Positions 46,679 through 54,034 of a DNA stretch of 64,000 nucleotides are shown piece by piece. The translations under genes and the position numbers were made by a program. The DNA is from Muribaculaceae bacterium (lineage in GTDB: Bacteria > Bacteroidota > Bacteroidia > Bacteroidales > Muribaculaceae), in assembly GCA_022509085.1 (NCBI GenBank), contig JAFLTW010000002.1, positions 275,217 through 339,216 of the forward strand, in the 5' to 3' direction. The first letter of the stretch is position 1, and each line of letters opens with the position of its first letter. The notes beneath the pieces were generated by a model. That model had not been told where the DNA came from. It saw only the letters and a list, made by a program, of their open reading frames with translations, and did not search any database.

Positions 46679-46686
46679 CAAAATTA
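46679..46686 (-). promoter_or_regulatory. -7 promoter box for the DUF1016 gene
   Basis: TAATTTTG on the minus strand, 23 bp before the ATG at 46656. It lies just past the kup stop (46706), so the nuclease gene can be expressed on its own. Confidence 0.55.
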
Positions 46687-46705
46687 GCACTTTTTCATAA
46701 ACACC

Positions 46706-48667
46706 CTATGATAGTCTTGCAAGTGATATACGGCGGTTGGTCCCTCGCGTGATAATCAGAGGTACATTTTCTACCGTGACATTACTTGTGTCAAGGCTCA
46801 GGGCTTTCTCTGTCGTTATCCCCATTTTGCTAAGTATACCGTAAAGCTGCATCACGAGCTTCTCAAACGGACGGCAGTTGCTCGACGGCGAGAATAACCT
46901 GTGGATTATTATAAATCGGAAATCTCCCGGTATATTTCGTTTCTTTAGCGATGGGTAATTGCTCGTCAGATCCAATTCTCCTTTCTCTATCATATCCTCG
47001 ATAATCTGCCGGAGATAAACGCTGACTTTCGGCTCAATCTTATACCCGAGATAAAGATCGATGCTAATAAGGGTTTCGGGAATCAATACCTCATATCTAT
47101 ACTCCAGTTTGTGGGGTGTATCATCATAATTCACCCTTATCATGAAGTAATGGTCGGCCCGCTTAGGGTGCTTGTTGATTATCGAATACATTATTTTGCT
47201 CTCCACCTCCTTAGGATTGTCCGACTTGCTGATATACACGAGGTTGGAGGCGTGGAGCGGTATCTCTTTGTCTTTGCTGATGTCGGAGATTATATCGAGA
47301 TGGTCGTCATATTTCCGATACTCAATAAACTTATTTCTGATTTTAACCGCCTTCTGCCATACGAACATAATGGCGAAAATGATGGCCGCAAGCATTATGG
47401 TATACCAGCCTCCGTGCATGAATTTGGCAGCGTTCGACACCAGGAATATTCCTTCTATAAAGATAAAGACAGCCATGAAAGACACGCTTATCCACGTTTT
47501 TACCCCTTTGAATTTCATCCAGAAGCCCAACAGCAGAGTCGTGGTAAGCATGGTCAAGGTTATGGCCAGTCCGTAAGCAGCCTCCATGTTGGAGGAATTT
47601 TGAAACAGCAATACCGTAACGATACAACCGATGAACAGGAAGAGATTTATCAGCGGGATATAAAGCTGGCCTTTGCTCGAGCCTGGGTATTTAATCTTGA
47701 TTCGAGGCCAGAAATTGAGGCTGATTGCCTCGCTGAATATCGTAAACGAACCGCTCAGCAGCGCCTGGCTGGCGATGATGGCCGCTCCCGTAGACATGAT
47801 TATGCCGAATATGAGAAACCAGTCCGGCATAATGGCGTAAAAAGGATTCACTCCTCTATGATAATTGCCCTCCATAGTCAGGAGCCACGCTCCCTGCCCG
47901 AGATAATTCAGGATGAGCATCACCTTTACAAAGCCCCAGCTTACCGTGATATTGCGTTTTCCGCAATGTCCCAGGTCTGAGTATAGAGCCTCGGCACCGG
48001 TTGTGCAAAGGAAAACCGCCCCAAGAATAAGAAACCAAGCCGGATGGTGGAGTAGCAGGTTGATTGCATAATAGGGATTGAATGCCTTCAGGATGGAATA
48101 GCTTTCCGACAAATTTATGATTCCGAGAATTCCGAGCATAAGAAACCATGCCATCATAAAGGGACCGAAAAATTTTCCTATTGAACCCGTGCCAAACGGC
48201 TGTATAAGAAATATTAACGCTATTATTATGAGCACGATGGGTATAACCGGAATGCCGGCACTGAAATTTTCAAGTCCCTCGATTGCGGAAGTGACGGTGA
48301 CAGCAGGGGTAATCACCCCGTCTGCAATGAGCATGCTCGCTCCGATGATGGCAGGCACGAAGAGCCATTTATGTCTGAGATTTTTCAGAAGCGAGTATAG
48401 CGCCAGGATGCCTCCTTCCCCTTTGTTGTCGGCTTGGAGAGCGATTATAACGTATTTTAGTGTGGTCTGAAGTGTCAAAGTCCATATTATGCAGCTTACG
48501 GCTCCGATGATGTAATTGGCATCGTAGGCGGGATTCACTCCCGTAATAGCCTTCATTACATAAAGCGGGGAGGTGCCGATATCTCCGAATACGATACCTA
48601 CCGTCACTAACAAAGCCATCAGGCCGGCTTTGTTGCTGAACGCATTTGAGTGAGCCGCTTCTTTCAT
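46706..48667 (-). CDS. kup: Kup-type potassium uptake transporter
   Basis: A 653-residue inner-membrane K+/H+ symporter with about 12 helices in the first 430 residues: GIVFGDIGTSPLYVMKA, GEGGILALYSLL, CTTGAEALYSDLGHCGKRNI (conserved Glu and Asp in the pathway), and a soluble C-terminal domain. It supports K+ uptake, often at low pH. Its genes on both sides belong to the accessory region, but the gene itself is intact and normal. Confidence 0.95.
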   Translation of the reverse strand: MKEAAHSNAFSNKAGLMALLVTVGIVFGDIGTSPLYVMKAITGVNPAYDANYIIGAVSCIIWTLTLQTTLKYVIIALQADNKGEGGILALYSLLKNLRHKWLFVPAIIGASMLIADGVITPAVTVTSAIEGLENFSAGIPVIPIVLIIIALIFLIQPFGTGSIGKFFGPFMMAWFLMLGILGIINLSESYSILKAFNPYYAINLLLHHPAWFLILGAVFLCTTGAEALYSDLGHCGKRNITVSWGFVKVMLILNYLGQGAWLLTMEGNYHRGVNPFYAIMPDWFLIFGIIMSTGAAIIASQALLSGSFTIFSEAISLNFWPRIKIKYPGSSKGQLYIPLINLFLFIGCIVTVLLFQNSSNMEAAYGLAITLTMLTTTLLLGFWMKFKGVKTWISVSFMAVFIFIEGIFLVSNAAKFMHGGWYTIMLAAIIFAIMFVWQKAVKIRNKFIEYRKYDDHLDIISDISKDKEIPLHASNLVYISKSDNPKEVESKIMYSIINKHPKRADHYFMIRVNYDDTPHKLEYRYEVLIPETLISIDLYLGYKIEPKVSVYLRQIIEDMIEKGELDLTSNYPSLKKRNIPGDFRFIIIHRLFSPSSNCRPFEKLVMQLYGILSKMGITTEKALSLDTSNVTVENVPLIITRGTNRRISLARLS

Positions 48668-48692
48668 TTTCTGCTACTTCGCCCTATCCATG

Positions 48693-48700
48693 CAAAATTA
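48693..48700 (-). promoter_or_regulatory. -7 promoter box for kup
   Basis: TAATTTTG on the minus strand, 26 bp before the kup ATG at 48667, implying a short leader. No exact -33 box. Confidence 0.55.
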
Positions 48701-48837
48701 ATAAATTCTTACGGATATCCAATATGATTGCGTAATGAGAATAGGTAACTTATAGATTCAAGAAATCCGACGATATGCGTTTGATGCAGTTAACTCCTTC
48801 CCCAATAGCAGTGATTTGCGGTCTATAACTCGGAATG

Positions 48838-48893
48838 CTCATCCCTAACCCCTCTAAAAAATGAGTTAAGGATAAGCATCCCGCATTTTTTCT
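48838..48893 (+). terminator. Hairpin with T-run of unknown source transcript
   Basis: ATGCTCATCCCTAACCC pairs, with G-U pairs, with GAGTTAAGGATAAGCAT, followed by CCCGCATTTTTT. It would terminate a plus-strand transcript, yet no plus-strand gene precedes it; it may end a small RNA starting after 48701. Nothing else is seen in 48701-49070 except a weak stem at 48983-49020 (GCCCCTCA/TGAGAGGC). Confidence 0.4.
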
Positions 48894-49070
48894 TCTATGA
48901 AATATTTTTAGGCCTCAGGGGCAACAATTCAGCTCCTTCTTGACCTATGGTAAAAGCTTTTTTACGGACATAAATAAAGAACGCCCCTCAAGTATGCTGC
49001 CAAAGGCGCGCCTGAGAGGCTTGTTATCTTTAAAACGTTGAGTTGTCGATTTGGTTTTGCAAAGATAGGC

Positions 49071-49095
49071 AATATTTTGTAACCTACAAAATATT
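49071..49095 (-). terminator. Inverted repeat after the Abi_2 gene
   Basis: AATATTTTGTA (49071-49081) and TACAAAATATT (49085-49095) form a perfect 11-bp stem with loop ACC, 8 bp past the Abi_2 stop. It is AT-rich, so a weak terminator or an operator are both possible. A second imperfect stem (48983-49020) lies further on. Confidence 0.5.
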
Positions 49096-49102
49096 TTTTA
49101 CC

Positions 49103-50047
49103 TTAAAGCCAGATTTTTTCTTCTTTCCACTTCTCCGGAAAACCCATCGCGCTAATTTTGGGCTTATATTCCTCTAATAATTCTTTTAGTCGTTTGGAGA
49201 ATGAAGTATTAATATTAACCGTCTGCAACATGTAATTTATCATACAAAGAAAGTAATATACTTTACTTCTTTGCACGGTTTTAGGATTGGAAATCCAAGT
49301 TTTCGTTTTGGAAAACTCTAAAACCGCAGGAATAATTTTAAGGTCTCTGTTCCAAAGTCTGGCGTGGTGCGCACAGATATTTCTAACATAGTTCATAGTA
49401 TGCAACCAGGATGTTAAGATATCTGGCGGAAGGGCAAATAAGCTTGCAATTTCTGATCTGTCTGCCCTCAAATCCAAATTTGAATAAATCCTTGACAATT
49501 GATTGAAATACATTACCTCAACGCACATCCAGCAAGGTGGATTCGTCGGTTCCGAATAAGTATCTCTATAATGCTCAATAAATTGTTCAGCCTGATTATT
49601 GTTTAGTTGTTCTGCAATATGTTTTTGGATATCACCATAAACATAAACCTCTTTTTCTGAACCATCATTAAGCTTAATTATAGATTTAGGCTTATAAATG
49701 CTTTCTTTGTCCTGCCAATGAGAACCATACTTATGTGATAGAATATATACCATTTTTGTTCTAATGGCAACTTCTATCTTTTCTAATGCATCAAATACAA
49801 GCAACCGCAATTTTCTGTCGAAAGCATAAAGGTCAAAGATATCCTTCCAAGTGGTGCCATATCGAAATTCATCTACAATTTCCCCTCCGATATTCTTCTT
49901 AAATGGATACATGTAAGCACTTAATCTAAAATAGCTTACATTCTCCAATTGATATTTGGCTTTTGCTTCATCAGCAAAACTGATTCCACGACTCTTAAGC
50001 AAATTAATCTGCTCTTGTATGGTTAATGGTGGTTTATCGTATTTCAT
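49103..50047 (-). CDS. Abi_2 (AbiD/AbiF) family protein
   Basis: A 314-residue protein with the Abi_2 signature: PPLTIQEQINLLKSRGISFADE, YFRLSAYMYPFK, DIFDLYAFDRKLRLLVFDALEKIEVAIRTKM and NYVRNICAHHARLWNRDL. The final motif (RxxxxH-like RNICAH) is the HEPN RNase motif; these proteins abort phage infection. The gene is AT-rich and solitary, which fits a mobile defence gene. The promoter box is only 5 bp from the ATG. Confidence 0.88.
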   Translation of the reverse strand: MKYDKPPLTIQEQINLLKSRGISFADEAKAKYQLENVSYFRLSAYMYPFKKNIGGEIVDEFRYGTTWKDIFDLYAFDRKLRLLVFDALEKIEVAIRTKMVYILSHKYGSHWQDKESIYKPKSIIKLNDGSEKEVYVYGDIQKHIAEQLNNNQAEQFIEHYRDTYSEPTNPPCWMCVEVMYFNQLSRIYSNLDLRADRSEIASLFALPPDILTSWLHTMNYVRNICAHHARLWNRDLKIIPAVLEFSKTKTWISNPKTVQRSKVYYFLCMINYMLQTVNINTSFSKRLKELLEEYKPKISAMGFPEKWKEEKIWL

Positions 50048-50051
50048 ATCG

Positions 50052-50059
50052 CAAAGTTA
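50052..50059 (-). promoter_or_regulatory. -7 promoter box for the Abi_2 gene
   Basis: TAACTTTG on the minus strand, ending 5 bp before the ATG at 50047. If it is used, transcription starts at or very near the A of the start codon, giving a leaderless message. Confidence 0.45.
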
Positions 50060-50156
50060 CGAATTTTCATTGAAATTGCTGTCTTTTAGCGTACTTGTTT
50101 AGCGGTATACTTTTGTGGCAAAACTGGATTTTGCCATGTCTAAAATCGCGTACCTC

Positions 50157-50239
50157 CTACAACTGAAGGGCTTCGCTGGACGGCACGACATGAGGCATGC
50201 CGTTTTCGTCGGCGAAGACCATGTCTTGGCCGAGGGTAT
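50157..50239 (-). pseudogene. Decayed copy of the zeta-partner small gene
   Basis: The minus strand encodes TLGQDMVFADENGMPHVVPSSEALQL then TAG, clearly the C-terminal half of the small protein found intact at 57058-57246 and 58578-58766. The N-terminal half is missing. A perfect 8-bp inverted repeat TGGCAAAA/TTTTGCCA lies just downstream (50117-50137). Confidence 0.8.
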
Positions 50240-50286
50240 TATTCGGCTACAAGGTAAGATTGAAGAATCGGAATGATTTCTGGAAC

Positions 50287-50646
50287 TTAAAGACCGAGCT
50301 CTTGCCTCTTTGATTTTGTCAAACTCTTAACAATCAATTCATAGGCTTGTTTCACAAGACTTTCGATTTCGTTTTCCGGAACATCTGAATCCAGGACAAT
50401 CTTTATCCAATGGGTTTTGTTCATGTGCCATGCCGGCTGAACGCCCTTGTATGTTGCCTGCAGTTCTTCAACATTCTCAGGCGAACACTTGACGTCACAG
50501 AATTTATTCTCGATGTCAAGAAGACAAAACCATTTGTCAGCGACGGTAAATGTTATCAGGTTTTGATATTGGGGCTCAGTCCACGGAGCGTTTTCCTTCG
50601 CCTGTGGCAAGGAAAGACAATAATTTCTAAAATCTTCGATATTCAT
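50287..50646 (-). CDS. MmcQ/YjbR family DNA-binding-like protein
   Basis: A 119-residue protein from the ATG at 50646: MNIEDFRNYCLSLPQAKENAPW, then KWFCLLDIENKFCDVKCSPEN, then GVQPAWHMNKTHWIKIVLD. This is the CyaY-like MmcQ/YjbR fold, of uncertain function, perhaps DNA binding. A MITE-like element is inserted exactly at its start codon (its target duplication begins at the A of ATG), so its original promoter has been displaced. Confidence 0.87.
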   Translation of the reverse strand: MNIEDFRNYCLSLPQAKENAPWTEPQYQNLITFTVADKWFCLLDIENKFCDVKCSPENVEELQATYKGVQPAWHMNKTHWIKIVLDSDVPENEIESLVKQAYELIVKSLTKSKRQELGL

Positions 50647-50653
50647 ACTTCTT

Positions 50654-50989
50654 AGACCCCATCTAATAAGCAATGTTAACGCAGGGTCGCAGATTTGCGT
50701 CAGATTTGGCTCTGCAGTTTAAGGCGCATACCGGGGTATGCAACTTAAACAAAGAGTCAAAGATGGCGTGAAGCTGCGAGACAACGGTAACTTTATTTCT
50801 CATTGGAAGGGGTTTTGTTTAACATTTGGTTAAGTTTCGAATTCTGTTTTTGCGCCTTCCGGTGCCTTTTTGCGCCTTTCAGCCAAGTCTCTTCAGTCAT
50901 GATGCCCGCATCATTCCTTCATCAACTTGCTGAAAATCATCAAAAATTCACCGCCCTGCGTTTTTAACATTCATTATTAGATGGGGTCT
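50654..50989. mobile_element. 336-bp MITE-like element with terminal inverted repeats
   Basis: Terminal inverted repeats start AGACCCCATCTAATAA on the left (50654-50669) and end with its exact complement on the right (50974-50989); the similarity continues inward for another 8 matching bases after a short mismatch. Flanks TACTTCTT (50646-50653) and TACTTTTT (50990-50997) look like an 8-bp target duplication with one change. Inside are a long hairpin (50675-50791) and GCGCCTT repeats but no open frame. A non-autonomous transposon is the best reading. Confidence 0.75.
50675..50791. repeat. Long imperfect hairpin inside the MITE
   Basis: GTTAAC/GGTAAC ends, GTTTAAG/CTTAAAC arms and the inner GCATACC/GGTATGC palindrome pair along almost the full 117 bp, with CGTCAGATTTGGCTCT against AGAGTCAAAGATGGCG. 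It has the same layout as the element at 41221-41330, though the sequences differ. Confidence 0.6.
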
Positions 50990-51060
50990 TACTTTTTAGA
51001 TAAAACACCCACACCAAATATAGAGTTCATGGAATATGTGGCATCGGGGTTTCTGCAGGA

Positions 51061-51084
51061 GCTTTGGCGCACACACGCTTCCAG
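51061..51084 (-). other. tRNA-Ser-derived fragment, possible old att site
   Basis: On the minus strand CTGGAAGCGTGTGTGCGCC and CAAAGC match the anticodon-loop and variable-arm region of the tRNA-Ser fragment at 59744-59802 except for two single-base gaps, with 15 identical bases in a row. The rest of the tRNA is absent. It probably marks an earlier integration at the same tRNA. The rest of 50998-51308 shows nothing recognisable. Confidence 0.55.
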
Positions 51085-51308
51085 AACTCTGCATATCGGG
51101 TCCAATAGCCTCATCAATAATACGTTAACGAACTCTATCTGACTTGCGCAAGTGGTGCGCAAGCAGTTTATAATGCGAAATTACTGATTCCTTCTCCATA
51201 TCCAATAATTTTTTATTAAGTCATATTCTAAAGATTTAAAACATACAAAAAATAAATGCAGTAGGCTACTTTACACGAAAATTCATTTATTCTTTCGAAT
51301 TTATTTTG

Positions 51309-51316
51309 TAATTTTG
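51309..51316 (+). promoter_or_regulatory. -7 box before the structured leader of the rSAM operon
   Basis: TAATTTTG matches TAnnTTTG. Transcription would begin near 51323 and run through a structured about 290-nt leader before the first gene at 51660. No ideal -33 box is present. Confidence 0.5.
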
Positions 51317-51516
51317 TATCGTGGTTTGGCTATTGGCTCAATTGAGGCATGGCTGATCACGAGACATATTGGTAAAGAAGCGTTTATCGTACGCTCATTT
51401 GACACATAGAAAATCTGGAAAATTTTCACCTCACAGTCAAATGAAGCAGTGATGGATGCCTTTCGATTGTGAATACTATGTGTATCTCCGCGAGGAGATG
51501 CTATATTCACATATTT
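51317..51516 (+). other. Structured leader RNA candidate, 5' part
   Basis: Several hairpins follow in order: AGCG...CGCT near 51379-51395, GAAAAT/ATTTTC at about 51409-51428, and GTGAATA...TATTCAC (51469-51510) enclosing ATCTCC-GCGA-GGAGAT with a GNRA tetraloop. Reading frames on both strands are short or broken, and I do not support a protein here. Confidence 0.4.
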
Positions 51517-51616
51517 GCGTGAGGCTCTACTGCTCGTTTCATTGTGAAGGGTATTCCAGAGCCTCTATGTGTGAGACGAGTAGAGATACAGACTCTCACG
51601 CTTTTCTTTTTATATA
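51517..51616 (+). terminator. Terminator with alternative pairing, attenuator-like
   Basis: GCGTGAG (51517-51523) pairs with CTCACGC (51595-51601), enclosing CTCTACT...CGTTTCA against TGAGACGAGTAGAG (51572-51585), then a T-rich run TTTTCTTTTT. An alternative perfect stem GAGGCTCT (51521-51528)/AGAGCCTC (51558-51565) would break this. It lies 50 bp before the first gene of the rSAM operon, so it may decide read-through. Confidence 0.6.
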
Positions 51617-51659
51617 ATTTAACGCCAACGAGGAGAGGACCGAGGCATAGAACGTATTT

Positions 51660-52139
51660 ATGAAAAGGTTATCGTTCCTATTCTTCATGGTGCTTGCATG
51701 TACCGTATTCGCTAATGAGGCTATGGCTGCTAAAAAAGTTGCGGTCTATGCCGAAGGAGAAATTTCCAAAGCCAGCAAATCTATTGTTTGTTCTTCTGTT
51801 CTTTCACGCCTTTCAGGTAATAAGGATTACAAGGCATTTGAAAGGAACTCAGCCTTTGTAAACGCCCTTGATAAAGAGCAAGACTATCAAACCTCAGGGG
51901 ATGTTCCCGAAAAAGAAATCCGTTCCGTAGCACAACGGATGGGTGTGGACTATGTAATTGTCGTTAATACAGTTATATCTGGCGATGATCAATGTCACAT
52001 GTCTGCTCGAATGATTGACTTGGTAACCGGAGAGATTGTCAAAACTGTAAATCTAAAGCGAGAATACACTGGTACAGATGTCATTTCCTCAATGGCAAAT
52101 AATCTTGCATACCGTCTTATAAATAATTCATCTAAATAA
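51660..52139 (+). CDS. Secreted LpoB/CsgG-like domain protein (first of pair)
   Basis: A 159-residue protein with signal peptide MKRLSFLFFMVLACTVFANEAMA. KKVAVYAEGEISKASKSIVCSSVLSRLSGNKDYKAFERNSAFVNAL and later RMGVDYVIVVNTVIS, then MIDLVTGEIVKTV, are the pattern of the TolB-N/CsgG/LpoB-like fold found in many Bacteroidetes secreted proteins. It begins the operon with the precursor peptide and rSAM enzyme, 9 bp before a longer paralogue. Function unknown; an envelope sensor or export partner is possible. Confidence 0.75.
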   Translation: MKRLSFLFFMVLACTVFANEAMAAKKVAVYAEGEISKASKSIVCSSVLSRLSGNKDYKAFERNSAFVNALDKEQDYQTSGDVPEKEIRSVAQRMGVDYVIVVNTVISGDDQCHMSARMIDLVTGEIVKTVNLKREYTGTDVISSMANNLAYRLINNSSK

Positions 52140-52148
52140 TCTCTTTCC

Positions 52149-53132
52149 ATGAAGAATTCCGTTCGCCTTCTGCTAATTCTGTTGAGTGGCATTGTTTTTA
52201 ATATTCCCTTATATGCTCAGGAACACGCAAAAAAGAAAGTTGCTGTTTATATGACCGGGACAACATCTGATGAGGCCTATAAAAAAGTTATTGGTGCTAA
52301 GTTGGTAAATGCAATCACTGAAAGTGGAGAGTACGCCGCTGTTGAAAGGACTGCAGACTTTTTAGCAGCACTGTCCGCTGAAAGTGATTATCAAACATCA
52401 GGAGAAGTAAGAGATAGTCAAATTGCTCGATTGGGACAAAAATTTGGTGTGCGGTATGTTGTTGTAGCAGATGCAAGTGAACTTTTTGATGAGTATTTTA
52501 TTGCTGCAAGATTAATAAATGTGGAAACCGGTCTTGTCGAGCGAGCCTTTGACATTAATGGTCCTGCTGACTCAATGAGTCAACTCGTAGCTCTTTCTCA
52601 AAAAGTAGCGCAAGGACTTCTTAATACATCTGGCAGATCGTATATATCTGGTGTTTCAAAAGAACCTTTAAATATGTCATTATGCGCTATAAAAGACCAT
52701 AACCTCGTGTTTATAACTGCAACTGAATGGGAAAAACTGGGAGAACAGGAAAAAGCCAAATTTGAGAAGAAAGGAATCTGTATATTGAATAATGGAGAAG
52801 CATTTGTTGTATCTTTAAGAGACAGTCCTTCTGGCGATTGGCATTACGCCAAAAGTAATCATGCACCAACCACAGACCAATTGGAAATAATTTATAACAA
52901 CATAGGGCAGTTAAACAGTATATTACGATATTTTGGTGGAAAACCAATGGATAGAGAAAAAGATACTTATTATTGGACATGCAAAGAAGGACCTCATTCA
53001 AGATACGGATTATCAATTACGATGTGTGATGGTTCTTTCGCAGGTCATGATAAAATTTATTCAGGAAATATTAACCGTCCCGTATACAAAATTCAAGAGA
53101 TTATTCAAGAAAGCCCTTTACTATGGAAATAG
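52149..53132 (+). CDS. Secreted LpoB/CsgG-like protein with FISUMP-like C-terminal domain
   Basis: A 327-residue paralogue of the preceding protein with an extra domain. Signal peptide about 1-24; LpoB/CsgG-like domain about 28-165 (KKVAVYMTGTTSDEAYKKVIGAKLVNAI, DSQIARLGQKFGVRYVVVADA). The C-terminal part (about 180-327: FITATEWEKLGEQEKAKFEKKGICI, DRDTYYWT-like) resembles DUF1566/FISUMP domains. Its last 10 bases overlap the start of the precursor-peptide gene. Confidence 0.75.
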   Translation: MKNSVRLLLILLSGIVFNIPLYAQEHAKKKVAVYMTGTTSDEAYKKVIGAKLVNAITESGEYAAVERTADFLAALSAESDYQTSGEVRDSQIARLGQKFGVRYVVVADASELFDEYFIAARLINVETGLVERAFDINGPADSMSQLVALSQKVAQGLLNTSGRSYISGVSKEPLNMSLCAIKDHNLVFITATEWEKLGEQEKAKFEKKGICILNNGEAFVVSLRDSPSGDWHYAKSNHAPTTDQLEIIYNNIGQLNSILRYFGGKPMDREKDTYYWTCKEGPHSRYGLSITMCDGSFAGHDKIYSGNINRPVYKIQEIIQESPLLWK

Positions 53133-53299
53133 ACGAGTCGACAATTATTGAATTAACCCCAGCTCAATTGCAAATCTTAAAAATTGCGCAAAAAAAGACA
53201 GCGGTAAATTCTGAGGATTTTATAGATAATTGGAGTGAATACAACGAGAGTTATGACGACTATAATGACTGTCATGGCGACTACTATGATGCTGAATAA
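53123..53299 (+). CDS. 58-residue RiPP precursor candidate with aromatic-X-acid heptad repeat
   Basis: The peptide starts MEIDESTIIELTPAQLQIL (leader-like amphipathic helix, about 1-30) and ends with a core rich in aromatic and acidic residues. Triads F33-I-D35, W37-S-E39, Y40-N-E42, Y44-D-D46, Y47-N-D49, H51-G-D53 and Y54-Y-D56 start 4,3,4,3,4,3 residues apart, a perfect seven-residue rhythm. The start overlaps the upstream gene by 10 bp, and the stop directly abuts the next ATG. Modification by the downstream radical SAM enzyme is inferred; the triads fit the motif of three-residue cyclophane-forming enzymes. Confidence 0.8.
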   Translation: MEIDESTIIELTPAQLQILKIAQKKTAVNSEDFIDNWSEYNESYDDYNDCHGDYYDAE

Positions 53300-54034
53300 A
53301 TGAGTTTTACTATGCCTGAAAATGCGTTATCAGCTTTAATAATAGGTTTTATGTCGGGAGTCCTTGCGACTTTATTATCTTGGATTATAACTCACATAAT
53401 ATTTTCCCCCAGAATTAAGGTAAGTCGTGATATCGCTCTTCGTTTAACTCCAGACAAAAGACCTGTATTAGATGAAAAGGAACGCCCGATACGCGATGAA
53501 AATGATGAAATAATTCTAGAAGATTACATAGCATCTGTATATAGAATAAAAATTGAAAATGCGTCCTTTAGAAATGCGTTTGATATCAAAATCTATATTC
53601 GACTAAATTACAAACAACAGTATGCTATTATTAACGTACCGGATCAGCCAGTGTTATTAAGTATACCATGGTATGCCAGGTTGCCGCTTCTTAAGAAATT
53701 CTTCCCAAAGTGTGATATTTACCAACATCAGAAGCTCTTCCCTTTCAGAATGACTGACATAAGGATGCAGAAAATTCAAGGATTTAAAGATAATCCCCGA
53801 TTGATAGGACTATTCAAGAAACGAGAACTTAGCCTCTATGATTTCAATGATGAAAAGACAACTCTTGAAGTAATTGTTACCGCATACGATAGTTTTAGCG
53901 GGACGGCTCAGCGTACCTTATCTCAAACGTATACGCAAGAAGAAATTGACAAATTTGTTATTCCGGGATATTTCAAGGATGGAGAAATGTTTGTGACCCC
54001 CGATGAACAGCAACCACAGACAAGCTCAATATGA
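53300..54034 (+). CDS. Membrane-anchored protein of the rSAM operon
   Basis: A 244-residue protein with one strong N-terminal transmembrane helix (about 9-33: ALSALIIGFMSGVLATLLSWIITHIIF), then a beta-rich soluble domain (about 60-215) that I do not recognise. The TM helix near the N-terminus gives a single-pass topology. It begins immediately after the precursor stop (TAAATG) and overlaps the rSAM start by 4 bp (ATGA), so dosage is tied to both. A role in export, protection or holding the maturase at the membrane is possible. Confidence 0.7.
   Translation: MSFTMPENALSALIIGFMSGVLATLLSWIITHIIFSPRIKVSRDIALRLTPDKRPVLDEKERPIRDENDEIILEDYIASVYRIKIENASFRNAFDIKIYIRLNYKQQYAIINVPDQPVLLSIPWYARLPLLKKFFPKCDIYQHQKLFPFRMTDIRMQKIQGFKDNPRLIGLFKKRELSLYDFNDEKTTLEVIVTAYDSFSGTAQRTLSQTYTQEEIDKFVIPGYFKDGEMFVTPDEQQPQTSSI

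Noticed and set aside
51301..51510. A 69-codon minus-strand frame
   Set aside because: It overlaps the promoter and hairpins of the leader and resembles no protein.
51309..51616. Retron-type msr/msd RNA
   Set aside because: No reverse transcriptase gene is nearby, so the structured RNA is better read as a leader or small RNA.
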